From assembly GCF_022808615.1 (NCBI RefSeq), contig NZ_JAKZKS010000017.1:37123-78416 (forward strand): a stretch of DNA of 41,294 nt. The letters are read 5' to 3'. Of this stretch, positions 8,282 through 19,100 are shown piece by piece. The DNA is from Bacillus sp. FJAT-47783 (GTDB lineage: Bacteria; Bacillota; Bacilli; Bacillales; Aeribacillaceae). The position numbers were made by a program, and so were the translations under genes. The notes under the pieces are model-generated. The model did no database searches and was not told the origin of the DNA. It saw only the letters and a program-made list of their open reading frames with translations. The first letter of the stretch is position 1. The number at the start of each line of letters is the position of its first letter.

Positions 8282-8555
8282 TTTTCGTCCCATCCTTTTC
8301 TAAAATATCGTAAAACCACTTTAGTAATTCCTGAAAGACCGTAGTATTTAGTGAATAGTAAATATGTTGACCTTTCCGTTCATCATGAACTAAATCCGCT
8401 TGCTTTAACAGTTTAAGGTGATGAGATACACTCGGTTTTTGCATATCAAAATGGGAGGCGATTTCACCAGCTGTTAAATCTCTATTCTTTAGAAGTGATA
8501 AAATTCGCCTTCTCGTCGGATCTGAAATCGCTTTAAACGCATCATTAAAGGACAC
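8271..8555 (-). CDS. sdpR: ArsR-type transcriptional repressor SdpR
   Basis: A 94-residue winged-helix protein with the ArsR fold: FKAISDPTRRRILSLL, then the recognition helix MQKPSVSHHLKLLKQADLV and the wing GQHIYYSLN. It closely resembles SdpR, autorepressor of the sdpRI operon. No metal-binding Cys cluster is present, consistent with control by membrane sequestration through SdpI rather than by metals. The start is GTG at 8555 with AAAGGTGG 6 nt upstream. It is transcribed divergently from ykpA, so its operator is expected in 8556-8700. Confidence 0.92.
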   Translation of the reverse strand: MSFNDAFKAISDPTRRRILSLLKNRDLTAGEIASHFDMQKPSVSHHLKLLKQADLVHDERKGQHIYYSLNTTVFQELLKWFYDILEKDGTKNEK

Positions 8556-8697
8556 ACTTTTCCACCTTTCTTTATGATTAGATATTTAGATAATCTTCTA
8601 AATATAGTATGAACAAAATTGAAATTGATGTCAAAATCTTTATTCTCTTTTCTTAATAGATTCAAAATACCGACATCCCCATCGCTATTTTTCTTAG

Positions 8698-10368
<1,671 letters not shown>

Positions 10369-10383
10369 TAGGTAACTCCGAAA

Positions 10384-10424
10384 AAAAGCGTGTTTTGAAA
10401 AGATTGAATCAAAACACGCTTTTA
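10384..10424 (+). terminator. Intrinsic terminator of ykpA
   Basis: AAAAGCGTGTTTTGA (10384-10398) pairs perfectly with TCAAAACACGCTTTT (10409-10423) around a 10-nt loop. The A- and T-rich ends make it potentially active on both strands. Confidence 0.85.
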
Positions 10425-10526
10425 GTATACGTTTTTAACCGCTTTAAATACTTCTAAAAAAGAACGGAATATCAACTTGAATGTAAATATTCGTATTATT
10501 TTTTGCAGAAATGTTTCTTCTTTATT

Positions 10527-12773
10527 TTACTCATTTGGTAGCTGCAACAAAAAATGTTCAACAAAGAGTTTTGAATCTAATCTTGCCGCAACATAGGGTG
10601 GACGAAGCTTTTCCGTTACGAAAAGAGGTAGACCTAACCATAAGAAACGATTGTCAATGATCACAAATGGAAAAGGTAATTCGTATGTAATGTAGTGATT
10701 GAACGACAATGACTTATGTGGAGCGCTGGAACTCATCATTGTTAACTGAACTTGTGCCTTTCGTTCGTTTAATACTTGAACCCATTCATCTGGGATAAAT
10801 GAGTAAGTAGGAACTGAGATCAAGATAGAGCTTTTCGCTTGACGTATATCTTGAAAAACTTTTTCTAGCTTCTTTGCGTGCATCCATTGTAGTTTAGAAT
10901 GTTGGTTTTTTATCCATGTTCCAATTTTACTTGGATACACAGCTTGTTCGTTTTCTACTTGATGTTCAACTAATTGCCTGATCGTTTTGTTTCGAAACAC
11001 ATTCTCACGCATAAAATGAATGTTACTTAGATGAATGAACTTCCCTTTCGTCCTTGTGATGGCGACATTAATGAGCCGCTCACTGTCTCTCCCTGTTAAA
11101 AGCATGCCTGCTCGATCAAAAGGGTGGCTGTCTACGGTATCAAAAATCATCACATCTCGTTCGCTTCCTTGGAATCGATGAACAGTGGCTGAGATGATAT
11201 CTGCTGTTTGTCGTTCCTGTTCATACAAATCACTCAGTAATTTTTCCATAAGCATCGCTTGGGCACGATACGGTGTTACATATCCGATGGAGCGTGCGCC
11301 ATCAAGATAAGCCTCATGAAGAAGTTGAAATGACAACATAAGGTGCCATAAGTTCATTCGAGAATTCGAATGTTTTTCTGACAGACCATACTCCCCTGTA
11401 AAGCTTGTATCTAAGAGAATGGATGCTTGATGAGAAAATGGAGCTCGCTGAACGATTTCTTCTCGACTCGTACTTACACTCGGATGATCTCCTACTAACG
11501 ACTCGTAAATATAGTGGTTCGTAAATGATGATATAGCTGGATGCATACGGCGTTGTTCCTTTAAAAGGAATAAATGTGGATGTAACTCCCCTTTTTTCAC
11601 CGAATCGGCAACGCCTGATTTATGGAAGATATCATCCTTCAGCCATTCGGTTACGAGTGGGTGGCGTGCTTGGGCAATCGGTGGTAATTGTTTAAAATCA
11701 CCACAAATAATCGACCGTTTTCCGAGTGTTGCAGCAAAAGCAGCTTGCGGGATATACGCCATACTCGCTTCATCAACAATGATGACATCAAAGTCTTTTT
11801 CATAAATGATAGGATCACTCGCAGCTTTCGCTAATGTTGTACCAATCACTTTTGCGTCTTTCGCAAACTGAATGTCTTTTTGGTGCACTTTTTCTAATAC
11901 GTATGTTATTTGTTTTTCTAGCTCTAATAAGCGATCAGAGTCCCTTTTCGAAAACGATCTCGTTAAATCTTGTTTTAACAAGCGTCTCTCTTCCATAAGC
12001 CGAGCCTTTTTCTCGAATAGGTTTGGATGATGTTTTTCTAATAATTGTGTCGTAGTCAATAAATGACAAGATTGTAAAGTGTCACTCGTTTGCGTGCCGT
12101 AACGGAGAATGTCCCCTTCTTTCAATCGGTCTTTCTTTTTGAGAAAGCTGGCAATTTCATTCATTAAGACGTCAACTGCTTGATTACTATGAGCCAAAAT
12201 GAGAACTTGCTTCTTTTGGATATATTTGTTCGCGGCTACGCGGGCAAGTGTATACGTTTTTCCTGTTCCGGGTGGGCCCCAAACGTATGTAATCGGATTA
12301 TATTTCGAGCGAAGAATTAATTCATGTACATTGCTTTTCATCCTGTCTGTTGGATGTTTAGGCGGCATATTCGGTTCCATCACTTTTTTGATTCGCGCTC
12401 TTTTTCGTTTGCTTTTTTTCATTTCATCTAGGCGTGAGCATAACTCATCTAACAGCTCCCATGGGTCATGAAATAAAAAGGCCTCATGGATTAGGTCGCC
12501 AAAGGAACGTTCAAAGGAAAGAATGACTCCATTCCCTTCAGATGAAAGAATTCGTCCTGACTCTGTAAGGTGACCCCACTCTAATTTTATATTTGATCCA
12601 ACAGGCACTCTTAGCTTTAGTGTTGTATCAAAATAATACGTAAAAGAAGGAGAACTAGAGATCAGTCGACCATTTGTTAAGTGGTATTTCGTACTTCCAT
12701 ACTTTTTTAAATGATGAATTTCCGCTTGAATTGCCTTTTGCCATTGTTGAATATATGTTAATGTTGATGTCAT
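10527..12773 (-). CDS. Upf1-like superfamily 1 DNA/RNA helicase
   Basis: About 748 residues. The N-terminal 150 residues form a beta-rich, OB-like part. The helicase core follows: Walker A GPPGTGKT near residue 170, DEAS Walker B (VIIVDEASMAY), GDFKQLPP motif III, RRMHP motif IV, the VTPYRAQ motif, and VHRFQGSERD with VAITRTK for motifs V and VI. This set is typical of the SF1B Upf1/IGHMBP2 branch. The C-terminal 120 residues resemble a phospholipase-D-like fold (IDNRFLWLG), without a full HKD motif. The ATG at 12773 has AAGGA 9 nt upstream; an ATG at 12782 is less likely. It stands alone, with no nuclease partner nearby. Confidence 0.9.
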   Translation of the reverse strand: MTSTLTYIQQWQKAIQAEIHHLKKYGSTKYHLTNGRLISSSPSFTYYFDTTLKLRVPVGSNIKLEWGHLTESGRILSSEGNGVILSFERSFGDLIHEAFLFHDPWELLDELCSRLDEMKKSKRKRARIKKVMEPNMPPKHPTDRMKSNVHELILRSKYNPITYVWGPPGTGKTYTLARVAANKYIQKKQVLILAHSNQAVDVLMNEIASFLKKKDRLKEGDILRYGTQTSDTLQSCHLLTTTQLLEKHHPNLFEKKARLMEERRLLKQDLTRSFSKRDSDRLLELEKQITYVLEKVHQKDIQFAKDAKVIGTTLAKAASDPIIYEKDFDVIIVDEASMAYIPQAAFAATLGKRSIICGDFKQLPPIAQARHPLVTEWLKDDIFHKSGVADSVKKGELHPHLFLLKEQRRMHPAISSFTNHYIYESLVGDHPSVSTSREEIVQRAPFSHQASILLDTSFTGEYGLSEKHSNSRMNLWHLMLSFQLLHEAYLDGARSIGYVTPYRAQAMLMEKLLSDLYEQERQTADIISATVHRFQGSERDVMIFDTVDSHPFDRAGMLLTGRDSERLINVAITRTKGKFIHLSNIHFMRENVFRNKTIRQLVEHQVENEQAVYPSKIGTWIKNQHSKLQWMHAKKLEKVFQDIRQAKSSILISVPTYSFIPDEWVQVLNERKAQVQLTMMSSSAPHKSLSFNHYITYELPFPFVIIDNRFLWLGLPLFVTEKLRPPYVAARLDSKLFVEHFLLQLPNE

Positions 12774-12782
12774 AATTACCAT

Positions 12783-13134
12783 TCCTTACATAAAGAAAGT
12801 TCAATCTCTAGTTGATCCCACTCTTAACGGGCAGTAAGACCCCCACCTCAAGATTTTGTAGTAAAGCAAAGAAGATAGGTGGTGGACAACTGCCCGTAAA
12901 GGTCCGATTGGTTCAACTAACATTCAGTTAACATTCAGTGGGGGATGAAAAAAACCCCCACTGAATGAAGTTTCACTTTATTGAACCGAACTTTGATTAT
13001 ATAACTATACCATTTTTTGCACTCATTCGACTACTGAATGACATCATGAATCAAATCACTAGCGAATCCATTTACTACCTTTTCTCTATTCGTTATACTT
13101 AGTAAAGAATTGATTAGGAAAGGATGAGAGGATA
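12783..13134. other. 352-bp intergenic region with nested palindromic repeats
   Basis: It holds two hairpin structures (listed separately) and the promoter region of the thioredoxin-like gene. No gene is seen. Confidence 0.7.
12807..12967. repeat. Palindromic repeat element (REP/MITE-like)
   Basis: The outer arms are TAGTTGATCC (12809-12818) and GGTTCAACTA (about 12910-12919). Inside them are ACGGGCAGT and ACTGCCCGT, and CCCCCACCT with AGGTGGTGG, giving a long nested stem. A second hairpin follows directly: CATTCAGTGGGGG pairs perfectly with CCCCCACTGAATG (12930-12967). The form is like the subterminal hairpin elements spread by IS200/IS605-type transposases. No transposase is present, and the element's copy number cannot be judged here. 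Confidence 0.6.
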
Positions 13135-13695
13135 ATGGCAAGAACGGAATCCAATATGCTCCCACTTGGATCATCGGCACCTTATTTTGAATTAGAAAAT
13201 CCAATAACGGGTGGAACTACGAGCCTCGATGAAGTTAAATCGGATGTTGCAACCGTGATCATGTTTATCTGTAATCACTGTCCATTTGTCATTCACGTTC
13301 AAGAGGAATTAGTTCGACTAGCAAAAGATTATCAACCGAAAGGCATTTCATTCGTTGCCATTAATGCGAATGATGTTGAAAACTATCCGGAAGATTCACC
13401 TGAGAACATGAAAAAACGCGCAGAAGAGCTAGGTTACCCATTCCCTTATTTATTTGATGAAACGCAAGAGGTAGCTAAAGCTTATGAAGCAGCCTGTACA
13501 CCTGACTTTTTCGTATTTGATCAAAACCTTCATTTAGTATATAGAGGTCAATTAGACGATTCCCGTCCTGGAAATGACGAGCCAGTAACGGGTGAAAGTA
13601 TTCGGGCAGCATTAGATGCAATTTTGAAAGGTGAATCTGTTCCTTCACATCAAAAACCGAGCCTAGGTTGCAATATTAAATGGAAAGAATCATAA
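13135..13695 (+). CDS. Thioredoxin-like/peroxiredoxin-type protein (AhpC-TSA fold)
   Basis: 186 residues with a complete thioredoxin fold: MLPLGSSAPYFELENP opening, an active-site-like CNHCPFV near residues 46-52, FVAINAND and the cis-Pro motif ACTPDFFVFD. The CxxC with His before the second Cys resembles redox-active thioredoxin-family proteins of this length found widely in Bacillus. There is no signal peptide or lipobox, so it is cytoplasmic. A good AGGATGAGAGG site precedes the ATG. It is monocistronic, ending in a hairpin repeat. The exact substrate is unknown. Confidence 0.85.
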   Translation: MARTESNMLPLGSSAPYFELENPITGGTTSLDEVKSDVATVIMFICNHCPFVIHVQEELVRLAKDYQPKGISFVAINANDVENYPEDSPENMKKRAEELGYPFPYLFDETQEVAKAYEAACTPDFFVFDQNLHLVYRGQLDDSRPGNDEPVTGESIRAALDAILKGESVPSHQKPSLGCNIKWKES

Positions 13696-13718
13696 ACGTA
13701 AAAATACAGCAGCAAAGG

Positions 13719-13810
13719 GACTGTCCGAAAAGTAGTATTTACGCCCCGAAATCTAAAAAGAAAAACCTAAAGAATGTTGATTTTACAGCATTCTTTAGGT
13801 CTTAGTTTTA
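13719..13810 (+). repeat. Hairpin repeat element, copy 1 (also acts as terminator)
   Basis: The element contains ACCTAAAGAATG (13765-13776), an 11-nt loop and CATTCTTTAGGT (13789-13800), a strong stem. It shares about three quarters of its bases with the minus strand of 34805-34897: GTCCGAAAA, GTATTTACG, CCGAA and the hairpin with AGAATGTTG and TTTACAGCATTC in the same order. It lies between the convergent thioredoxin-like and yocH genes and probably terminates both. Confidence 0.7.
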
Positions 13811-13829
13811 AACATACACTTTTTGGAAA

Positions 13830-14561
13830 TTACGATCCTAATATCTTTACCTTGACGGTTTTCCGGCCAAATCTTTTTGCCTCTTTTAATGACGGGATGA
13901 ATACATCAATCCGTTTCCCGTTGATTGCACCACCTGTATCTTCCGCAGTCGCATAGCCATACCCTTCTACATATACTTTTGAACCTAGTGGGATAACATC
14001 CGGATCAACAGCAATCACTTTTTGGTTAGGGTTTGCGCGTAAATCTACTCCTGTTGCTGTTATACCAGAACAGCCTTTACAATAAGCTGTATATGCTGTC
14101 GCTTCAACGGAAAGCTCTTTTATGATGTTTTGGTCATTAGTTAAGTTGTCTTTCTTTGATTGAGCTTTATGTTCCGCTTTTCGTTCGTTTTCAACTGGCC
14201 TGTCTTTATTTAACTGAACGACTAACTTATCACCAGGAAAAATAGCTTTCGATTCTAAGTCATTCCATTTTAGTAAATCTTCAATCGATACGTTATAGTC
14301 TTTTGAGATCGACCATAGTGTATCACCTTCATCAATCGTTACGATTTTTGTAGGAGATACATATAATAGCTGTTCTGGATATATCGTCGTTGATGTTAAT
14401 TGGTTCCATTTCATTAAGTTTTCAACTGTCGTATTCGTTTCCTGTGATATATTCCAAAGCGTATCGCCTTTTTTAACGACTCGCTCGGCTGCTTTTATAT
14501 GTTGAGCAGAAAAGCCTGTTAAGAAAGCAACTGTCAAAATTGTAAACAAACTTTTTTTCAT
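13830..14561 (-). CDS. yocH: Exported LysM and 3D-domain cell-wall protein, YocH type
   Basis: 243 residues. A signal peptide (MKKSLFTILTVAFLTGFSAQ) is followed by two LysM repeats (about 26-69 and 73-117; each with GDTLWxIS and LMKWN/LLKWN) that bind peptidoglycan. A charged linker leads to a 3D domain (about 149-243) with three Asp, including the AEDTGG and KRIDVF motifs, as in muralytic lytic enzymes. B. subtilis YocH has the same order and is a WalR-controlled cell-wall hydrolase. Upstream minus-strand sequence has a possible half WalR box (TGTAATCTATTTGATAT), which I hold only weakly. GGAGG precedes the ATG. Confidence 0.92.
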   Translation of the reverse strand: MKKSLFTILTVAFLTGFSAQHIKAAERVVKKGDTLWNISQETNTTVENLMKWNQLTSTTIYPEQLLYVSPTKIVTIDEGDTLWSISKDYNVSIEDLLKWNDLESKAIFPGDKLVVQLNKDRPVENERKAEHKAQSKKDNLTNDQNIIKELSVEATAYTAYCKGCSGITATGVDLRANPNQKVIAVDPDVIPLGSKVYVEGYGYATAEDTGGAINGKRIDVFIPSLKEAKRFGRKTVKVKILGS

Positions 14562-14914
14562 GTGTAAGTCCTCCTTCTGTTAACTCAAAAGATGTCAACT
14601 GGAGGCATACTAACAAAGAAATATATCAAATAGATTACAAGGGTATTTTGAATTATTTACATTCTTATATCAAGGAAAAATGTACCTGAAATATTGGAAA
14701 TAACCGTGTCTTTTCTTCCTTAAATGGTAGTTCATACCTAAGTTAAGTAAACCGAATTGTTGTTTGATAATTTTATCGATTTACATAATGTTTTTATTGT
14801 CATCTGATGAAATGGTGAAAGCAAACAAAAAAATACCCGCTTTTCATACAGCAAAGCGGAATGGACTTGAATCTGTTATTCAACAAAGGAGTATTTAGTG
14901 TATTTTCTTCTACT
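14562..14914. other. 353-bp intergenic region
   Basis: It holds the yocH promoter region and the terminator of the SHOCT gene. No further gene is seen. Confidence 0.6.
14827..14860 (-). terminator. Intrinsic terminator of the SHOCT gene / two-component operon
   Basis: On the minus strand CCGCTTT (14859-14853) pairs with AAAGCGG (14843-14837), followed by a T-rich tract ending in TTTTTTTG. Confidence 0.75.
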
Positions 14915-15142
14915 TTATTGCATGAGTTTAGTCTTTAAGCGTTCATACTCTTCCTCTGTGATCTCACCTTTTGCCAATCGTTCTTTTAAAATATCCATAT
15001 AGTTTGTACTTGTTGCTCGATTGTTCCCATTAATATAATTTTTCATTAAATAAAAAGCTAAGATGATTAACAATCCCCAGAAAAAAAACATGCCAATCAT
15101 CATTCCTCCATGAATGCCTGTGTATCCATTAAACCAGTGCAT
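14915..15142 (-). CDS. Small membrane protein with SHOCT domain
   Basis: 75 residues: a Met/His/Gly-rich N-terminus (MHWFNGYTGIHGGMM), one membrane segment (about 15-35) and a C-terminal SHOCT motif (DILKERLAKGEITEEEYERL), a short module found on many small membrane proteins and often linked to oligomerisation. It follows the response-regulator gene by 63 bp on the same strand, with AAAGGAG upstream, so it is the third gene of the two-component operon. The Met/His content suggests a link to metal or envelope stress, which is inference. Confidence 0.85.
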   Translation of the reverse strand: MHWFNGYTGIHGGMMIGMFFFWGLLIILAFYLMKNYINGNNRATSTNYMDILKERLAKGEITEEEYERLKTKLMQ

Positions 15143-15205
15143 CCATTATCAACTCCTTTCTATACTTAGACATTAACAGAGATGTGTGCAGAAAGTTTCG
15201 AGAAG

Positions 15206-15871
15206 TTATTCCCATTTGTAACCAACACCCCAAACAGTTTTTAGGTGGGCATCGATTGGAAAACCTACTTTACGACATTTGTCCCTAATATTCCGCACAT
15301 GCGAATCGACTGTTCTCCCTTCCGTTTCTGAATCAAATCCCCATACTTGTTCAATTAATTTTTCTCTACTAAACACAACTTTTGGATGTTTGAGTAATAG
15401 GCCGATCATTTTAAATTCTTTCGGAGTCATTGTAATATGTTGTCCTTTATACTTTAATTCATGCTGCTCGCCATCCCATAAAAGTCCATTAAATTCTATC
15501 TTTAGTAAATGGTGTGTTCTTCGTAAGACAGATTCAATCCTTGCCAATAAAATAGATTCCTCAAAAGGTTTTGTAATATAATCATCCGCACCTATTTTTA
15601 ATCCTTTGACCATATCAGAATTACGATCACGTGCCGTGATCATGATAATCGGGATATCTGAAAATTGACGAATGTTCCTAGCTGTTTCCCAGCCGTCCAT
15701 TTCAGGTAACATGATATCTAGAAGAACTAAATCGAATTCCTCCATCTCAACTAAATGGAGGGCTCCTTTTCCATCACTAACCGTGTAACAGCTGTATCCT
15801 TTTGGCTCTAAGTACAGCTTTAATAGTTGCTGCATTCTTACTTCATCATCAACAATTAAAATTTTTGTCAT
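15206..15871 (-). CDS. OmpR/PhoB-family response regulator
   Basis: 221 residues. The receiver domain (1-120) has DDE acidic residues, the phosphoacceptor D52 in LVLLDIMLP, T79 (IMITA) and K101 (TKP). A winged-helix DNA-binding domain (about 128-221) carries MTPKEFKMIGLLLKHP and TVDSHVRNIRDKCR. The ATG at 15871 is preferred with GAGGGTG 3-6 nt upstream; the 5'-most GTG at 15883 overlaps the kinase gene. It lies 9 bp after the kinase stop, so the pair is co-transcribed. Targets probably include the SHOCT gene and the divergent exported protein. Confidence 0.95.
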   Translation of the reverse strand: MTKILIVDDEVRMQQLLKLYLEPKGYSCYTVSDGKGALHLVEMEEFDLVLLDIMLPEMDGWETARNIRQFSDIPIIMITARDRNSDMVKGLKIGADDYITKPFEESILLARIESVLRRTHHLLKIEFNGLLWDGEQHELKYKGQHITMTPKEFKMIGLLLKHPKVVFSREKLIEQVWGFDSETEGRTVDSHVRNIRDKCRKVGFPIDAHLKTVWGVGYKWE

Positions 15872-15879
15872 GGTCACCC

Positions 15880-17292
15880 TCACTCACCTTGCAAAAAAAT
15901 TGAAAAGGTTGTTCCTTTTCCTATTTCACTTTCCACTTCTATATGTCCTTCATGCCTATCAATTATTTCTTTCGCGATTGTTAACCCTAGTCCACTTCCA
16001 CCTGTTGCACGTGAACGTGATTTATCTAATCTGTATAAGCGGTCCCAAATTTTTGAAATCTCATCTTTAGGAATTCCGAATCCTTGATCACAAACCTTTA
16101 TTACCACCCATCTCCCTTCTTTAACGGCCGATATCGATACATTTGTATTTGAATCAGAATATTTTAAAGCGTTATCAATTAAATTATTCATGACTTGTCC
16201 AATCCGAATGGGATCAATCTCGATTATTATGTCATCATCGCATGAAGTATGTAACGAAATATTTTTTTCTTCAAATGCTGGCATAAATTTCATGATCAAT
16301 TGTTGAAGAAATTCCTTTAGTTGAACACGCTCTTTTTGAATGAAAAACTGATTTTGGTCCATCTTTGCAAGGTCAAAAAAATTTTTCACAAGCTTTGTTA
16401 AGTTTGACGCTTCCTCTTGAATGATTGTAATAAATTCTTCTCGTTCTTTTTTAGACAAGTTAGGTCGATTTAAAATATCTGCATAGCCTTTCAAATAAGT
16501 TAATGGTGTCCTTAACTCATGAGAGATACTGGATAGAAACTCTGATCGTTCTTTCTTTAACCGTTCTAAATCATCCGAAAGTCTCTGGATTGATCGAGCG
16601 AGGTCTCCTAATTCATCTTCTCGATAAATATCTAAAACGACCTCACTCTTACCTTCACTCAATTTTTCTGTCACTTTCTTCATTTGAATTAATGGCATCG
16701 TAATAAACCTAGATAACAAGAGTAGTGTAATGATGGAAATAATCGTAGCAATGGCACCAACAATGATAAATTGACTCGTTAAATTTTGAACCATTTGTCT
16801 TATTTCCCCTGTATCTAAAAGCATGTAAACATACCCCTTAACATCCTCATCTATGCGAATGGGGCTAATGGTAGCTAAATAAGGGGCTGTTTTCCATTTC
16901 GATTCAACGACTACTCCGTGGTGCGAAAAGTCCATCGTTTTCCCTTTTTCAATTAATTTGTCCTGCTCTTCATTAAGAGGATTCGATGAGTTTAATACAT
17001 GAAATTGACTATTCGTAATCGCTACTACTGTTTCGGCTTCTGATTCCATTAGGGCCACATGCTCTATCGTTAAAGGGTCGAAATTTTTTTCTAATACATC
17101 TCTGTGACTCATCCCGCGAGATAAAAGATTATCGATTTCACTTTGAACTCTCTCATTTACGAGAGAAAAATAGAGAAAGAAAAAAAGCATCGATTCAATT
17201 AATAAAATGAAAATAAAAAAGAGCATCCCCAACTTAAACGATAGTGATTTTATGATTATCAACTCCCTGTGTAGCCTAAAATATAATTTCAA
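15880..17292 (-). CDS. Membrane sensor histidine kinase
   Basis: About 470 residues. TM1 (about 20-43), an extracytoplasmic sensor of about 125 residues with no metal-binding cluster that I can see, TM2 (about 172-195), a HAMP domain, HisKA with H258 in SSISHELRTPL, and HATPase with N, D-x-G-x-G (CDQGFGIPKDE) and GLGLTIAKE boxes. It pairs with the downstream response regulator. The start is uncertain: TTG at 17292 lacks a clear ribosome site, while GGGAG lies just downstream (about 17262) without a good start codon after it. Confidence 0.92.
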   Translation of the reverse strand: MKLYFRLHRELIIIKSLSFKLGMLFFIFILLIESMLFFFLYFSLVNERVQSEIDNLLSRGMSHRDVLEKNFDPLTIEHVALMESEAETVVAITNSQFHVLNSSNPLNEEQDKLIEKGKTMDFSHHGVVVESKWKTAPYLATISPIRIDEDVKGYVYMLLDTGEIRQMVQNLTSQFIIVGAIATIISIITLLLLSRFITMPLIQMKKVTEKLSEGKSEVVLDIYREDELGDLARSIQRLSDDLERLKKERSEFLSSISHELRTPLTYLKGYADILNRPNLSKKEREEFITIIQEEASNLTKLVKNFFDLAKMDQNQFFIQKERVQLKEFLQQLIMKFMPAFEEKNISLHTSCDDDIIIEIDPIRIGQVMNNLIDNALKYSDSNTNVSISAVKEGRWVVIKVCDQGFGIPKDEISKIWDRLYRLDKSRSRATGGSGLGLTIAKEIIDRHEGHIEVESEIGKGTTFSIFLQGE

Positions 17293-17568
17293 TCATTCAT
17301 TTATAAAGTCTCACAACCGATTCTTAACAGGAATGTTTCCCTTCCCGACTTGCTGATCATTACCTTTGTAAGATGCCCTTTTTTCATCAATTCCGCATCT
17401 TCCTTTCATTAGCGTACTAAACATTTATCAAGAAATTGTGCAGAATATCCCTAGTTTTGATTCATCTTAAATGAATGAAAATATGTCAACATTTTTTCAT
17501 CATTTCTGCAAAGTTTCTGAACACATTTTCTAGATAATAAAAGCAAATAAAGAAAGGAGTTGAGAAAA

Positions 17569-17853
17569 ATGAAAAAAATGATGATCATTGGTTTGATCGC
17601 CATTGGATTAATTGTTGGAATTGGAACAACTACTTTAGCACATAGAGCTGGATTCGACAATGACAATATAAACAATTATCATCGAATGCAGTGGGGTAAC
17701 CACATGGATTGGAGAGAGCAACCGTTTCATCACATGTATGAAAACAAAGTAGATTTTGAAGAAATGAAAGACCACATGAAAGATGTTCATCCTAATTGGG
17801 ATAATCAAATGATAGAAGAAATGTATAGAGAGTGTCATGGTACCATTCAATGA
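17569..17853 (+). CDS. Exported His/Met-rich small protein, possible metal-binding
   Basis: 94 residues. The start is the ATG at 17569, with AAAGGAG 9 nt upstream; the TTG at 17560 touches that site. A lipid-free signal peptide (about 1-25, ending TTLAHR) precedes a mature part rich in His, Met, Asp and Glu (HRMQWGNHMDW, HHMYEN, MKDHMKDVH) and one Cys near the end. It is divergent from the kinase-regulator operon across a 276-bp regulatory region, so it is a likely target. Such residues suit copper or other metal binding, but no family is recognised and the function is inferred. Confidence 0.75.
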   Translation: MKKMMIIGLIAIGLIVGIGTTTLAHRAGFDNDNINNYHRMQWGNHMDWREQPFHHMYENKVDFEEMKDHMKDVHPNWDNQMIEEMYRECHGTIQ

Positions 17854-17886
17854 CGAATTTTCTGTATGATTTGAATGAAAATCAAA

Positions 17887-17931
17887 GAAGTCGCATCGTT
17901 TTCACCTTCAAATAGAAAACGATACGACTTC
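17887..17931. terminator. Bidirectional terminator
   Basis: GAAGTCGCATCGTTTTC (17887-17903) pairs with GAAAACGATACGACTTC (17915-17931) with one mismatch. It lies between the convergent exported-protein gene and trpB. The minus-strand side has a T-rich end. Confidence 0.75.
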
Positions 17932-17945
17932 AATTTTAAGATTCT

Positions 17946-19100
17946 TTAATCTTTTAACATATGAAATACTTGCTCGACGTCTTTATCACCACGCCCAGAA
18001 ATGTTGATGATGATAATACTATCGCTTGACATCGTAGGAGCTAGTTTCATCGCGTACGCTACAGCATGAGCGCTTTCGAGTGCAGGTATGATCCCTTCTG
18101 TTTTGGATAATTCTTGAAAGGCATCTAAAACTTCTTCATTTGTAACGGTTACATACTCTGCTCTTTCACTCGTTTTCAAATAGCTATGCTCTGGACCGAT
18201 ACCAGGATAATCAAGCCCGGCAGCAATCGAATACGTTTTGGCAGGCTCTCCTTTTTCATCAAGTAATGTTAAACATTTAAAGCCGTGCAGGACTGCCGGA
18301 ACGCCTTTTGTTAAGCTAGCAGCTTGTTCTGGTTCTACGCCAATGAGTCTTACGTTTAGTTCATCAATATAATGAGCAAATGCACCGATGGCGTTACTCC
18401 CTCCACCGATGGCAGCAATGACAACATCCGGAAGACGACCTTCTTTTTCAATTATTTGACGCTTGCTTTCTTCGCTAATAACACTTTGAAAATGTTTTAC
18501 CATACTTGGAAACGGATGAGGTCCGACGGCACTACCGAGTAAATAAAAGGTAGTTTCATAGTTTTCGACTAAATCGTTCAGTGCTTCGTCAACAGCATCT
18601 TTGAGTCGTCCTTGTCCTTTACTTACAGGTATGACTTTGGCCCCTAAAAGTTCCATCCGAAAAACATTCAACGCTTGACGTTTCGTGTCTTCTTCTCCCA
18701 TATAAATCGTACAATCAATACCGAACATCGCACAAGCTGTTGCTGTTGCAACTCCGTGTTGTCCCGCACCTGTTTCCGCGATAATACGGCGAACGCCCAT
18801 CCGTTTTGCAAGTAATATTTGCCCGATTACGTTATTGATTTTATGGGCTCCTGTATGATTTAAATCCTCACGTTTTAAGTAAATTTTGGCTCCGCCTAGC
18901 TTTTCGGTTAATCGTCTAGCATATGTAAGCGGGTTTTCACGCCCAACAAATTCTTTTAAATAAAACTTAAATTCTTCAATAAACGATGGATCATTCTTCG
19001 CCTTTTCAAATTCCTCGTCTAAAATACTTAACACATTTTGCAATTCGTTTGGAACGAAACTTCCGCCAAATTCTCCAAAAAACCCTTTTTCTTGACTCAT
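17946..19100 (-). CDS. trpB: Tryptophan synthase beta chain TrpB (orphan)
   Basis: 384 residues, near the usual 395-400. It condenses indole with serine through PLP; K87 in HTGAHKINN binds the cofactor. Also present are AETGAGQHG, the GGGSNA phosphate loop ([16 protein letters not shown]) and PEHSYL. It is of the canonical TrpB1 type, needing TrpA for its indole channel. No other trp gene is in the window, so it is unlinked from the operon or is a second copy. A promoter lies about 35 bp upstream of the start (19135-19164). The leader has a TRAP-like triplet series. Confidence 0.96.
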   Translation of the reverse strand: MSQEKGFFGEFGGSFVPNELQNVLSILDEEFEKAKNDPSFIEEFKFYLKEFVGRENPLTYARRLTEKLGGAKIYLKREDLNHTGAHKINNVIGQILLAKRMGVRRIIAETGAGQHGVATATACAMFGIDCTIYMGEEDTKRQALNVFRMELLGAKVIPVSKGQGRLKDAVDEALNDLVENYETTFYLLGSAVGPHPFPSMVKHFQSVISEESKRQIIEKEGRLPDVVIAAIGGGSNAIGAFAHYIDELNVRLIGVEPEQAASLTKGVPAVLHGFKCLTLLDEKGEPAKTYSIAAGLDYPGIGPEHSYLKTSERAEYVTVTNEEVLDAFQELSKTEGIIPALESAHAVAYAMKLAPTMSSDSIIIINISGRGDKDVEQVFHMLKD

